From positions 88,141-152,140 of the forward strand of contig NZ_LT629967.1 in assembly GCF_900104665.1 (NCBI RefSeq): a stretch of DNA of 64,000 bases. Direction: 5' to 3'. Under the pieces are notes generated by a model. The model saw only the letters and a list, made by a program, of their open reading frames with translations, made no database searches and was not told where the DNA came from. This DNA comes from Traorella massiliensis. GTDB taxonomy: Bacteria > Bacillota_I > Bacilli_A > Erysipelotrichales > Erysipelotrichaceae. How positions within the stretch are numbered: the stretch's first letter is position 1; every line of letters starts with the position of its first letter. Position numbers and translations under genes: made by a program. Of this stretch, positions 8,101 through 15,662 are shown in pieces.

Positions 8101-9822
8101 CTATTTCATATAACCGCCCTTCATCGGAGAGACAGCTCTTTCGGAAAATAATTTCAACACGCCACTTTCATATTTTGATGGTCGTGGTACGTAGTTTTTT
8201 CTTCTTTTTTCTAATTCAGCTTCCACTTCTTCCATAGGAAGTCTTTTTCCATGAATACCCACGATTTGCAGAAGTCTTTTTGGAATATTGATTTCAATCA
8301 GATCACCTTCTTCAACTAAAGCAATGGGTCCGCCTTGAGCCGCTTCTGGTGATACATGTCCAATTGCCGGACCTTTAGAAGCACCTGAAAAACGTCCATC
8401 TGTAATTAGGGCGATGGAAGCACCTAATTCAGGATCGCTCGCAATAGCTTCTGTTGTATAAAACATTTCAGGCATACCGCTTCCCTTCGGTCCTTCATAA
8501 CGAATCAATACCGCATCTTTTGGCTTGATCTGATGTGTCAGCACAGCATGGATTGCATCCTCTTCACAGTCAAAAGGGCGAGCCGTCAATACTGCCTCAA
8601 ACATCTCTTTAGGTACGACCGTATGTTTGACAACCGCTCCTTCCGGCGCTAAATTCCCCTTTAAAATGGCAATGCTGCCATCACTGCCAAAAGCATGATC
8701 AAAGCTGCGAATTACATCTTCACGAGTAAGATTTACCTTTTTCAAATATTCATCACACTTGTCATAGAACCCGTTCTTTTTCAAATCTTCAAGATTTTCA
8801 CCTAACGTCTTACCCGTAACGGTCATGACATCTAGATGAAGCATGCTTTTGATTTCTTCCATAATTCGTGGAACTCCACCTGCATAATAAAAATACTGTG
8901 CCGGCCAGCGGCCCGCAGGACGAATATCTAAGAGATAATGGGCGCCACGATGAAGTCTGTCAAATGTATCACTATCAATATGGATGCCAAATTCCTTCGC
9001 AATTGCCGGTAAATGAAGCAATGAATTGGTAGAACCAGAAATAGCTGCATGAACCATGATGGCATTTTCAAAAGATTCAAGAGTAACAATATCTTTGGGC
9101 TTTAAATTATGTTCTGCAAGCCATACTGCCTGTTCTCCAGCCTTTTCAGCCATGTCACGCAGATCCTGACTTGTTGCGGGCATTAAAGCACTTCCCGGAA
9201 GCATCAATCCTAATGCTTCTGCCATGATCTGCATCGTTGAGGCAGTTCCCATAAACGAACATGCGCCACAGGATGGGCAAGCATGATGTTTATAATAATC
9301 GAGTTTTTCCTTAGTGATTTCACCACGTTCATACATCGCACTATATTTACCTATCTGTTCCAATGTCAAAAGATCCGGTCCAGCATCCATAACACCCCCG
9401 GTAATCATAATTGAAGGTATGTTGACACGTGCCAATCCCATTAAGTGTGCTGGCATTCCCTTATCACAGCTGGCGATAAAAACACCGCCATCAAAAGGGG
9501 TTGCATTTGCATGGATTTCAATCATATTGGCAATCATATCTCTAGATGCAAGTGAATAATTGATTCCATCATGCCCTTGTGATTCACCATCACAAATATC
9601 CGTAGTAAAATATCGAGCGCCATGTCCTCCTGCTTTTTTAATTCCTTCCCGAGCTTTTTCTACTAATTCTAATAGGTGGACACTTCCTGGATGACTATCT
9701 CCAAAAGTACTTTCTACGATAATTTGTACTTTGCTAAGATCTTCAAGCTGCCATCCGCTTCCTAATCGCAATGGATCCAGCTCTGGTGCTATTTCACGTA
9801 ATTTCTGACTTTCTAGCTTCAT
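8101..9822 (-). CDS. IlvD/Edd-family dehydratase, probably for a sugar acid
   Basis: The 573-residue protein belongs to the dihydroxy-acid/sugar-acid dehydratase family, Fe-S enzymes that remove water from 2,3-dihydroxy acids to give 2-keto-3-deoxy acids. Three cysteine motifs that could hold the cluster are visible: ICDGESQGHDG, SCDKGMP and CPSCGACSFMGTAS. The active-site region GRFSGASKGPAIGHVSPEA is near residue 495. I chose the ATG at 9822 because AAAGGAG sits seven bases before it; an upstream in-frame ATG pair at 9867 lacks a good site. The neighbours (KduD-like SDR and FadR-type regulator, no ilv genes) point to sugar-acid catabolism rather than branched-chain amino-acid synthesis. Confidence 0.85.
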   Translation of the reverse strand: MKLESQKLREIAPELDPLRLGSGWQLEDLSKVQIIVESTFGDSHPGSVHLLELVEKAREGIKKAGGHGARYFTTDICDGESQGHDGINYSLASRDMIANMIEIHANATPFDGGVFIASCDKGMPAHLMGLARVNIPSIMITGGVMDAGPDLLTLEQIGKYSAMYERGEITKEKLDYYKHHACPSCGACSFMGTASTMQIMAEALGLMLPGSALMPATSQDLRDMAEKAGEQAVWLAEHNLKPKDIVTLESFENAIMVHAAISGSTNSLLHLPAIAKEFGIHIDSDTFDRLHRGAHYLLDIRPAGRWPAQYFYYAGGVPRIMEEIKSMLHLDVMTVTGKTLGENLEDLKKNGFYDKCDEYLKKVNLTREDVIRSFDHAFGSDGSIAILKGNLAPEGAVVKHTVVPKEMFEAVLTARPFDCEEDAIHAVLTHQIKPKDAVLIRYEGPKGSGMPEMFYTTEAIASDPELGASIALITDGRFSGASKGPAIGHVSPEAAQGGPIALVEEGDLIEINIPKRLLQIVGIHGKRLPMEEVEAELEKRRKNYVPRPSKYESGVLKLFSERAVSPMKGGYMK

Positions 9823-9894
9823 GATTTGCTCCTTTTCTTCATCATTATCTATGACATAAGACATCATACGTCTAATTCAATCATACGCCCCTTT

Positions 9895-10614
9895 TTATTT
9901 CCCGTCAACCTCCTTTTCATACAAATCAGCAATCTCATCCATCTTCTTTTTATTAAATTCAAGATGCTTTTCCATCGCCTTTTTTGCACCTTTAGAATCG
10001 TGACTAGCAATTGCATTCACCAACAACTGATGCGTTTCGATCGTTTCTTTCATCAAACTTTTATTTGTGATATGAATAAATACCGAAATCCCCGATTGAA
10101 GTACTGGAATGATATTTGAAACAACACTATTTTTGCTAAGCTGTGAAATCAATGTATGAAATTCAATGTCCTTTTCCAAATAATCCTCTTTTTTCTCAAT
10201 TAAATCTTTAATTTCATCCGCAACCTTTTGTAATGAAACAATTTCATCCTCACTGGCTCTTTCAGCTGCTAAGGCAGCCATATTGGGTTCAATCATCATA
10301 CGAAGTTCATAAAGATCTTGTGCCAGTTTCTTTTTATCTGAAATAAAGGTAAATCCTAACGGATCTTCCATCTTCCCTGGATTGGTACATACATAAGTAC
10401 CACAGCCTCTTCTAATTTCTAGAATATGCCGGGAAACAAGTATTTTTACTGCTTCTCTGATCGTACCCCGTCCTACATGAAATTGTTTAGCCATTTCAAA
10501 CTCATTAGGAAGCTGATCTCCTTCCCTCAATTCATTCTCCATAATAAGCTTGATAATTTGTTCAGCGGCCCTTTCTGGAAGCAACTTTTTTTCATTTTGT
10601 AATGACTCCAGCAT
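9895..10614 (-). CDS. GntR-family regulator, FadR subgroup (FCD domain)
   Basis: The 239-residue protein has an N-terminal winged helix (about 14-80, with LPNEFEMAKQFHVGRGTIREAVKIL) and a C-terminal all-helical FCD ligand-binding domain (about 105-225). The FCD domain contains the ExxR...H...H metal/ligand residues typical of uronate and sugar-acid sensors (LYELRMMIEP, EFHTLISQLS, THQLLVNAI). It is first in the operon, ahead of the dehydratase and dehydrogenase, and very likely represses them until a sugar acid binds. The ATG follows AAGGAGGTG. Confidence 0.9.
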   Translation of the reverse strand: MLESLQNEKKLLPERAAEQIIKLIMENELREGDQLPNEFEMAKQFHVGRGTIREAVKILVSRHILEIRRGCGTYVCTNPGKMEDPLGFTFISDKKKLAQDLYELRMMIEPNMAALAAERASEDEIVSLQKVADEIKDLIEKKEDYLEKDIEFHTLISQLSKNSVVSNIIPVLQSGISVFIHITNKSLMKETIETHQLLVNAIASHDSKGAKKAMEKHLEFNKKKMDEIADLYEKEVDGK

Positions 10615-10632
10615 AATGCACCTCCTTACACT

Positions 10633-10661
10633 ATTATAAGCATATTTTATATGATACGCAA
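10633..10661 (-). promoter_or_regulatory. Promoter of the gntR-ilvD/edd-sdr operon
   Basis: On the minus strand TTGCGT (10656-10661), a 17-base spacer and TATAAT (10633-10638) precede the gntR ATG at 10614. The spacer contains an imperfect inverted repeat (GTATCATAT...ATATGC) that could be the GntR operator, although this is inference. Confidence 0.7.
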
Positions 10662-10690
10662 AAAAAAGAACAAGTTACTTTTCCTTGTTC
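10660..10690 (-). terminator. Terminator after the tagO/wecA-type gene
   Basis: The stem GAACAAG/CTTGTTC overlaps the stop codon at 10675-10677 and is followed on the minus strand by eight Ts. It ends the mbl-tagO unit and abuts the gntR promoter. Confidence 0.8.
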
Positions 10691-11739
10691 TCCTTTTTCA
10701 TTTTCAAAAAATTTACGATGCTTGTCATTGGATGAAACCATGAAGCAATCATCTGTGTTTTTTCAAGAAATATCTCACAAATGATCAATTCAATAAATAA
10801 TAATAACAATCCTAACTCATTGTTTAAAATATAAATATAAGCCACAATTCCTGAGCATATCGTTACTGCATATAGAATCAGGACAGTATTTTTGTGACCA
10901 AATTTTCTCATCAATACATGATGGAGATGATTCTTATCAGCTTCATCGATTTTCTTGCCACTCAGTTTTCGACGAATGATGGCACTTAATGTATCTACAA
11001 TTGGTACCCCACACATTAAAATCGGCAATCCTAATGTAATAAACGTCGAAGACTTGAATCCAATTAGTGAGATCGTTGCAATCATAAATCCTAAAAAGAG
11101 TGCTCCGCAGTCTCCCAAAAATACTTTAGCCGGATAAAAATTGAAAATCAAGAAAGCCGCCAATGCTCCTACAAGAATCAATGATATATGCATGATATCC
11201 GGCCGGTTATCAATAACGCTTAGCGATGCAACCACTACTAAAATAATCAAAGAAATCCCATCTGCTAAACCATCTAACCCATCAATTAAATTAACTGCAT
11301 TCGTAATTCCTGTAAGCCAGAAAAATGTAATGATCGTTGATATAAACCCCATATCAATGACAATTCCAAGCGGAAGAAAAATCTTATCCAATGTGATATT
11401 TCCATAAAAGATAACGATCAAAGAAGCCACGACCTGAAAAGCAAATTTCTTTTTTGGAGATAGATCCACCAGATCATCAATCAATCCGCCAAAAAACATG
11501 ATACTAGCTCCAAGAAGCATTCCTCGTATCTGCGTATCTGATTTCATGAAACAAGTCATTGAAATCATAAAAGCTACATATATCGCAACTCCGCCAATTC
11601 TGGCAATATTCTTTTTAGTATGAATCGTTCTTTCATTAATTTTTGCATAAGCATCGATATACTTTGCAATCCACATGACAACAGGCGTCGCAACCAAAGT
11701 GATCACAAATGGTAAAAGCAGATATTTCAGCCATTCCAT
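10675..11739 (-). CDS. tagO: Undecaprenyl-phosphate GlcNAc-1-phosphate transferase (TagO/WecA family)
   Basis: The 354-residue membrane enzyme transfers GlcNAc-1-phosphate from UDP-GlcNAc to undecaprenyl phosphate, the first step of wall teichoic acid or other surface glycan synthesis. About ten to eleven helices are visible. The family motifs are present: IGGVAIY near 50, GGLIDD near 85, NLIDGLDGLADG near 155 (the catalytic Asp loop), FLGDCGALFLGF near 210 and a cytoplasmic HLHH motif near 275. It lies 12 bases downstream of the mreB/mbl gene, linking wall-polymer initiation to cell-shape control. Which glycan it serves cannot be read from this window. Confidence 0.9.
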   Translation of the reverse strand: MEWLKYLLLPFVITLVATPVVMWIAKYIDAYAKINERTIHTKKNIARIGGVAIYVAFMISMTCFMKSDTQIRGMLLGASIMFFGGLIDDLVDLSPKKKFAFQVVASLIVIFYGNITLDKIFLPLGIVIDMGFISTIITFFWLTGITNAVNLIDGLDGLADGISLIILVVVASLSVIDNRPDIMHISLILVGALAAFLIFNFYPAKVFLGDCGALFLGFMIATISLIGFKSSTFITLGLPILMCGVPIVDTLSAIIRRKLSGKKIDEADKNHLHHVLMRKFGHKNTVLILYAVTICSGIVAYIYILNNELGLLLLFIELIICEIFLEKTQMIASWFHPMTSIVNFLKMKKENKEK

Positions 11740-11751
11740 AATAATCTCTGA

Positions 11752-12744
11752 TTAACCGACGATATGTAAGTTTTCTAACAGAATGCCTGTTCCTTCAGCA
11801 ACGCATTTTAAAGCATTTTCAGCAACATAAACCGGGATATGCAATTCATTTCTTAAAAGTTCATCGATACCATTGAGCAATGCTCCACCACCTGTCAATA
11901 CGATACCACGTGTAACGATATCACTTGCTAATTCTGGCGGTGTCTTTTCAAGCACTGTACGACATGCGCTCACAACGCTCTGCAACGAATCTCTCATGGC
12001 TAATTCAAGTTCTTCAGAAGTCATCAAGATAGATGTTGGCAGACCTGTTACAAGGTCACGGCCACTCACTTCCATCGTTTCTGTCTTAAAGCCTTTCCAT
12101 GCTGTTCCAATATTCTTCTTCAATTCTTCAGCTGTACGATCACCAATCAACAGTTTCTTTTCATCTTTAACATATTTGATGATATCACGATCCAGTGTGT
12201 CACCAGCAATCTTTAAAGATGTACTTGTGACAATTTCACCAAGAGAAAGGACTGCAACATCTGTCGTACCGCCACCGATATCAAGTACCATGTTACCGCT
12301 TGGCTTAGAAATATCTAAACCTGCACCAACAGCTGCCACCTTTGGCTCCTCTTCAATATAAACTTTTTTTGCACCTGCACGATAAGCACAGTCACGAATC
12401 GCATTTCTTTCAACACTTGTAATATTGCTTGGACAGCAAATTAAAATTGTTGGGCGCTGGAACATACCTTTTAACTGTAACTTTTTCAAAAAGAAGTTCA
12501 ACATGATTTCTGTTACTTCAAAATCTGCAATAACACCATCTTTTAAAGGACGAATCGCTAAAACTCTGCCTGGTGTTCTGCCAAGCATGTCTTTTGCTTC
12601 CTGTCCAGCCGCTAAACATTTCTTTGTATCCGCATCAATTGCTACCACGCTTGGTTCATCAATAACAATTCCTTGTCCTTTGACATATATCAGCAGGTTA
12701 GCAGTACCTAAATCGATTCCAATTTCTTTTGTAAATAAACCCAT
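11752..12744 (-). CDS. mbl: MreB/Mbl-type actin-like cell shape protein
   Basis: The 330-residue actin-fold ATPase directs the elongation machinery along the membrane. It shows the phosphate-1 motif IDLGTANLLIY at 9-19, the phosphate-2 region DIGGGTTDVAV near 160, and the adenosine motif LTGGGALLNG near 285. No N-terminal amphipathic extension is obvious. Its place beside spoIIQ and spoIID fits Mbl (spoIIID-mbl region of Bacillus), but MreB or MreBH cannot be excluded by eye. The ATG follows AGGAGG and an extended -10 promoter lies upstream. Confidence 0.93.
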   Translation of the reverse strand: MGLFTKEIGIDLGTANLLIYVKGQGIVIDEPSVVAIDADTKKCLAAGQEAKDMLGRTPGRVLAIRPLKDGVIADFEVTEIMLNFFLKKLQLKGMFQRPTILICCPSNITSVERNAIRDCAYRAGAKKVYIEEEPKVAAVGAGLDISKPSGNMVLDIGGGTTDVAVLSLGEIVTSTSLKIAGDTLDRDIIKYVKDEKKLLIGDRTAEELKKNIGTAWKGFKTETMEVSGRDLVTGLPTSILMTSEELELAMRDSLQSVVSACRTVLEKTPPELASDIVTRGIVLTGGGALLNGIDELLRNELHIPVYVAENALKCVAEGTGILLENLHIVG

Positions 12745-12772
12745 ACGAATCCTCCTAAACTTACGCAGTTAC

Positions 12773-12781
12773 ATTATATCA
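12773..12781 (-). promoter_or_regulatory. Extended -10 promoter of mbl
   Basis: On the minus strand TGA-TATAAT lies about 28 bases before the mbl start. The -35 region is poor, which is common for extended -10 (TGn) promoters. Confidence 0.5.
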
Positions 12782-12807
12782 CATTTGAGTAAAAGGGAAA
12801 GGCAAAT

Positions 12808-12843
12808 ATTTTAAAAATAGTACCTCTTCAAAGAAGTACTATT
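12808..12843 (-). terminator. Terminator after spoIIQ
   Basis: A stem AATAGTACTTC/GAGGTACTATT overlaps the spoIIQ stop codon and is followed by a U-rich tract on the minus strand. Confidence 0.75.
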
Positions 12844-13462
12844 CAAATTTAAATATCGTATTTGGATCAACACGAACATTATCTTTTTCTACAACCAAAT
12901 GAAGATGATTCTTCAAAGAAGCCTGATAAATATTCGTACTTGCCACTCCGATCATATCACCTTGGACGACATTATCACCCTTTTTTAATGTTATTTTATC
13001 AAGCGACTGATAGGTAATGATCAAATGATCACTTTGAATACGTATCCCATTTCCTAAAAGCGGATCACTTGTCACTTCCAATACCGTCCCATTAGCTGCA
13101 CTTAATACTTCAAAAGCCTCACCGGAATTCGAAATATCAACACCTTGACTTGGACGATAAACACCTTCAAATTCAACAATGCTTACGATATCACTGGATT
13201 CACCATCAAAGTAATCAACAACCTTACTACCTTTTTTATAAGGAAGAATGATCGTATCTTTTACTTCAGCAGTTGGTTCTTCCTGTTGCTCTTCTTCTGT
13301 ATCCGGAAGCTTTAGCACCGGAAAATCATTAAATACCGGAATTGTCTGATTCGGCATCAATGTTTGATAAGCTATAACCCCTGCTACTAATACTGCGAGA
13401 AATCCAAGACTTAAATAAAACCTTCTTTTTGCTTTTTTATTTTTTCTTTCATAAGCTATCAT
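12839..13462 (-). CDS. spoIIQ: SpoIIQ-like forespore M23-fold protein with degenerate catalytic site
   Basis: SpoIIQ is made in the forespore and binds mother-cell SpoIIIAH across the double septum, forming the engulfment channel. The 207-residue protein has a basic N-terminus, one transmembrane helix (about 15-33), a linker, and a LytM/M23 domain (about 95-200) with DPLLGNGIRI and NHLHLVVE. The first zinc ligand motif HxxxD is SxxxD here (SQGVD), while the HxH motif is kept. B. subtilis SpoIIQ likewise has Ser at this position, whereas clostridial SpoIIQ keeps the His. It is therefore probably structural rather than a peptidase. It follows spoIID, and a sigma-F-like promoter lies just upstream. 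Confidence 0.85.
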   Translation of the reverse strand: MIAYERKNKKAKRRFYLSLGFLAVLVAGVIAYQTLMPNQTIPVFNDFPVLKLPDTEEEQQEEPTAEVKDTIILPYKKGSKVVDYFDGESSDIVSIVEFEGVYRPSQGVDISNSGEAFEVLSAANGTVLEVTSDPLLGNGIRIQSDHLIITYQSLDKITLKKGDNVVQGDMIGVASTNIYQASLKNHLHLVVEKDNVRVDPNTIFKFE

Positions 13463-13478
13463 AAGTTCACCTCACTTT

Positions 13479-13507
13479 GAGTATGCCCATCTAAGAATCA
13501 CTTATTC
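13479..13507 (-). promoter_or_regulatory. Sigma-F/sigma-G-like promoter of spoIIQ
   Basis: On the minus strand GAATA (13503-13507), a 14-base gap and GGGCATACTC (13479-13488) lie about 17 bases before the spoIIQ ATG. The second box matches nine of ten positions of the sigma-F -10 consensus GGNNANAHTR, and the first matches GYATA at four of five. SpoIIQ is a classic sigma-F target, so the match is biologically sensible. Confidence 0.6.
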
Positions 13508-14382
13508 ACAATTTCAGTTCCTTGATAATAATGCTTTAATATTTCGATATAGTTATGCCCCTCCAAAGCCATACCTTGAGCTCCATACTGACTCATACCA
13601 ACACCATGACCGCTCCCTAATGTCGTAAACACGATCTCTTGATCATTCTTTTCAATTTGAAAACTAGAAGAAGATAAGATACACATTTCTCTTATTTCTC
13701 TTCCTGAATAAATTTTTTCATTTACACGTACTTCTTTTACATAGCCACTCTCATAATGCGATATTATTTCCATGGAAATAAATGTCTCACCAAATAATTG
13801 TGATAGTTCTTCAAATGTAAAAGCTTTTGTACGTTTATTATCTAGTTTAATATCATCATAATGAGAATCTACACTAACTAAATATGGATAAGGTGTCGTC
13901 CAATAATCTTCAGAATTATTTGTTTTACCATTACTGGATGAAAAGAAGTAAGCGTGGATAATTTGCTGGTCATAGACCAATACCTGACCTTTTGTAGACA
14001 TAACTGCTTCTTGGATCTTTGCGAGATTTACATCATATGCCTCCTGCCATTTTTCTTTTAAGACATCATATCCCTGATATACTTGTGAGCTTGTTGTATC
14101 ATCAACAATAAGTTCTCGTGAATAGACATAGCTCCTTGAAGCCACAGCCTGTGCCTTCAATGCTTCAAGCTCAAAAGAAGCCGGCATCTCTGAAGCCAGT
14201 ACTCCAATCAGATAGTTTTCCAGTTCAAGTTCAAGCTGTCCATTTACCGTTGATACTGAGACAATCACATCTTCGCTGATCTGATTTTCGATATTCAGCC
14301 GTGATGTCAAGGGCGGTATTAATAAATATAGAAAAGCTATAAAAAAGAATAGACAACTTAATAGCTTAATTTTTATTTTCAT
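13498..14382 (-). CDS. spoIID: Stage II sporulation protein D (SpoIID/LytB lytic transglycosylase)
   Basis: SpoIID, made in the mother cell under sigma-E, cleaves septal peptidoglycan glycan strands during engulfment together with SpoIIP and SpoIIM. The 294-residue protein has an N-terminal signal anchor (5-25) and the SpoIID domain: YLIGVLASEMPASFELEALKAQAVASRSY (about 58-86, containing the catalytic Glu in SEMP), YFFSSSNGKT near 155 and GSGHGVGMSQYGAQGMA near 255. Its length is close to the 343-residue Bacillus protein. The ribosome binding site is short (AGGA only three bases from the ATG). Neighbours are rlmH upstream and spoIIQ downstream. Confidence 0.93.
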   Translation of the reverse strand: MKIKIKLLSCLFFFIAFLYLLIPPLTSRLNIENQISEDVIVSVSTVNGQLELELENYLIGVLASEMPASFELEALKAQAVASRSYVYSRELIVDDTTSSQVYQGYDVLKEKWQEAYDVNLAKIQEAVMSTKGQVLVYDQQIIHAYFFSSSNGKTNNSEDYWTTPYPYLVSVDSHYDDIKLDNKRTKAFTFEELSQLFGETFISMEIISHYESGYVKEVRVNEKIYSGREIREMCILSSSSFQIEKNDQEIVFTTLGSGHGVGMSQYGAQGMALEGHNYIEILKHYYQGTEIVNK

Positions 14383-14417
14383 ATCCTATTATATGCCTTT
14401 CAACAATTTTTATTGAT

Positions 14418-14453
14418 GAAGAAAACAGGTAAGCTAAAACGCCTACCTGTTTC
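14418..14453 (-). terminator. Terminator after rlmH
   Basis: A strong stem AAACAGGTA/TACCTGTTT with a U-rich tail on the minus strand ends the rpsF-to-rlmH group and separates it from spoIID. Confidence 0.8.
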
Positions 14454-14457
14454 GACT

Positions 14458-14934
14458 TTATTTATGATAAGGCAAATGATTCATGATCGTAAATGCCCGA
14501 TAAATCTGTTCACATAATATCAATCGGCAAAGCTGATGAGGGAAAGTACAATCGGATAACTTCCATCTCATATTAGCCCTTTGAATGACTTTTTGACTCA
14601 ATCCTAATGATCCGCCAATCACAAAAACGATCTGAGAGCTTTCATAAGTCATAATTTTTCCTAACTTATCAGCTATTTCTTCACTAGAATAACTTTTTCC
14701 TGCTAAGTCTAAAAGAATCATAAAATCTTTATCTTTGATTTTAGAAAGTATTTTATCGCCTTCTGCTTCTTTGATAATCATATCCTGTTTTTCAGAATGA
14801 TTGGCAGGGATGCTTTCATCACCTACTTCTACGATCTCTATTTTTGAAAAAGCCGTGATTCTTTTTTTATATTCATCAATACAGCTTTGTAAAGCTTTTT
14901 CTTTTATTTTCCCTACACCTATGATCTTAATCAT
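14458..14934 (-). CDS. rlmH: 23S rRNA pseudouridine-1915 N3-methyltransferase RlmH
   Basis: This SPOUT-class methyltransferase modifies pseudouridine 1915 in helix 69 of 23S rRNA. With the start at 14934 (ATG six bases after GGAGG) it has 158 residues, the family size (159 in B. subtilis). The SAM-binding knot is visible as FVIGGSLGLS (about 100-110) and the conserved tail HQLCRLILCEQIYRAFTI...PYHK. Its first eight bases overlap the end of yycJ, so translation is coupled. Confidence 0.95.
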   Translation of the reverse strand: MIKIIGVGKIKEKALQSCIDEYKKRITAFSKIEIVEVGDESIPANHSEKQDMIIKEAEGDKILSKIKDKDFMILLDLAGKSYSSEEIADKLGKIMTYESSQIVFVIGGSLGLSQKVIQRANMRWKLSDCTFPHQLCRLILCEQIYRAFTIMNHLPYHK

Positions 14935-15661
14935 CCTGACCTCCATTTACAATTTCAAACTGAGGCGCTGCCAAAATCTCAGGACGACATTGAATATCTG
15001 CCAAGGCACTTTGCGTTACGCTCAAAGCCTTTTCTTTTGAATTTGCCTCTTCACTGATATGAGCTAAGACGATCTGTCTTGTATGTTCACCAATGCACTT
15101 ACGCAAATGACGGGCACAATCTTCATTACACAAATGCCCATTAGCACTTCGAATGCGATTTTTCACATATTCCGGACGTCTTGATTGAATTAACATTTTC
15201 AAATCATGATTACTTTCAAATATATAATAGTCAGCATCTTTTATTTTCTCATAGTAGCATTCCTTTAGATATCCGGTATCAGTAATATATACCAGTTTAT
15301 CTTTTTGATCTTGAATGATATAACCAAGACATCTTGTATCATGTGAAAGACGAATGCTTTCAATCTTCATTGATTTAATTTGAAAGCATTCATCTTCATG
15401 GATCTTGATCTGCATCGGTACGTTCAGTTCATCTTCACTATATATAGGAAGATGATTAAACATTTTTAAACAAGAGATATGATCTGTATGAGTATGGGTA
15501 ATAAGACAGGCATCTAAATCAGTGATTTCACATTGGATCTTTTTAAAGCTTTCTTTTAGATATTTTTGTGTACTTCCACAATCAATCACTATTTTAGTAT
15601 CATGATTAGAAATCACACAGCAGTTTCCTTTAGAACCGGATGCCAATAATGAAAATTTCAT
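14927..15661 (-). CDS. yycJ: YycJ/WalJ-type metallo-beta-lactamase-fold hydrolase
   Basis: The 244-residue MBL-fold protein has the zinc-binding THTHTDHI motif (near 57), LSHDT and ISEEA histidine/aspartate positions, and begins KFSLLASGSKGNC. The YycJ (WalJ) group is a 5'-3' DNA exonuclease or RNase-like enzyme that in Bacillus sits with the walKR genes and affects cell-division timing and mismatch repair. No walKR genes are next to it here; the neighbours are an M23 peptidase gene and rlmH. The ATG at 15661 follows AGGTGG at five bases; an in-frame GTG at 15670 is less likely. Confidence 0.9.
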   Translation of the reverse strand: MKFSLLASGSKGNCCVISNHDTKIVIDCGSTQKYLKESFKKIQCEITDLDACLITHTHTDHISCLKMFNHLPIYSEDELNVPMQIKIHEDECFQIKSMKIESIRLSHDTRCLGYIIQDQKDKLVYITDTGYLKECYYEKIKDADYYIFESNHDLKMLIQSRRPEYVKNRIRSANGHLCNEDCARHLRKCIGEHTRQIVLAHISEEANSKEKALSVTQSALADIQCRPEILAAPQFEIVNGGQDD

Positions 15662-15662
15662 T

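Noticed and set aside
8101..9822. Calling the dehydratase IlvD of branched-chain amino-acid synthesis
   Set aside because: There are no other ilv or leu genes, and a KduD-like dehydrogenase and a FadR-type regulator are next to it; a sugar-acid role fits better.
11873..12361. Long open frame on the plus strand across mbl
   Set aside because: It is antisense to a strongly conserved MreB/Mbl protein, has no ribosome binding site and its translation is low-complexity; it is a shadow of codon bias.
14383..14400. CATATAAT upstream of spoIID as a sigma-E -10 box
   Set aside because: It ends only a few bases before the spoIID ATG, so transcription would start at or inside the start codon. The real promoter is probably elsewhere.
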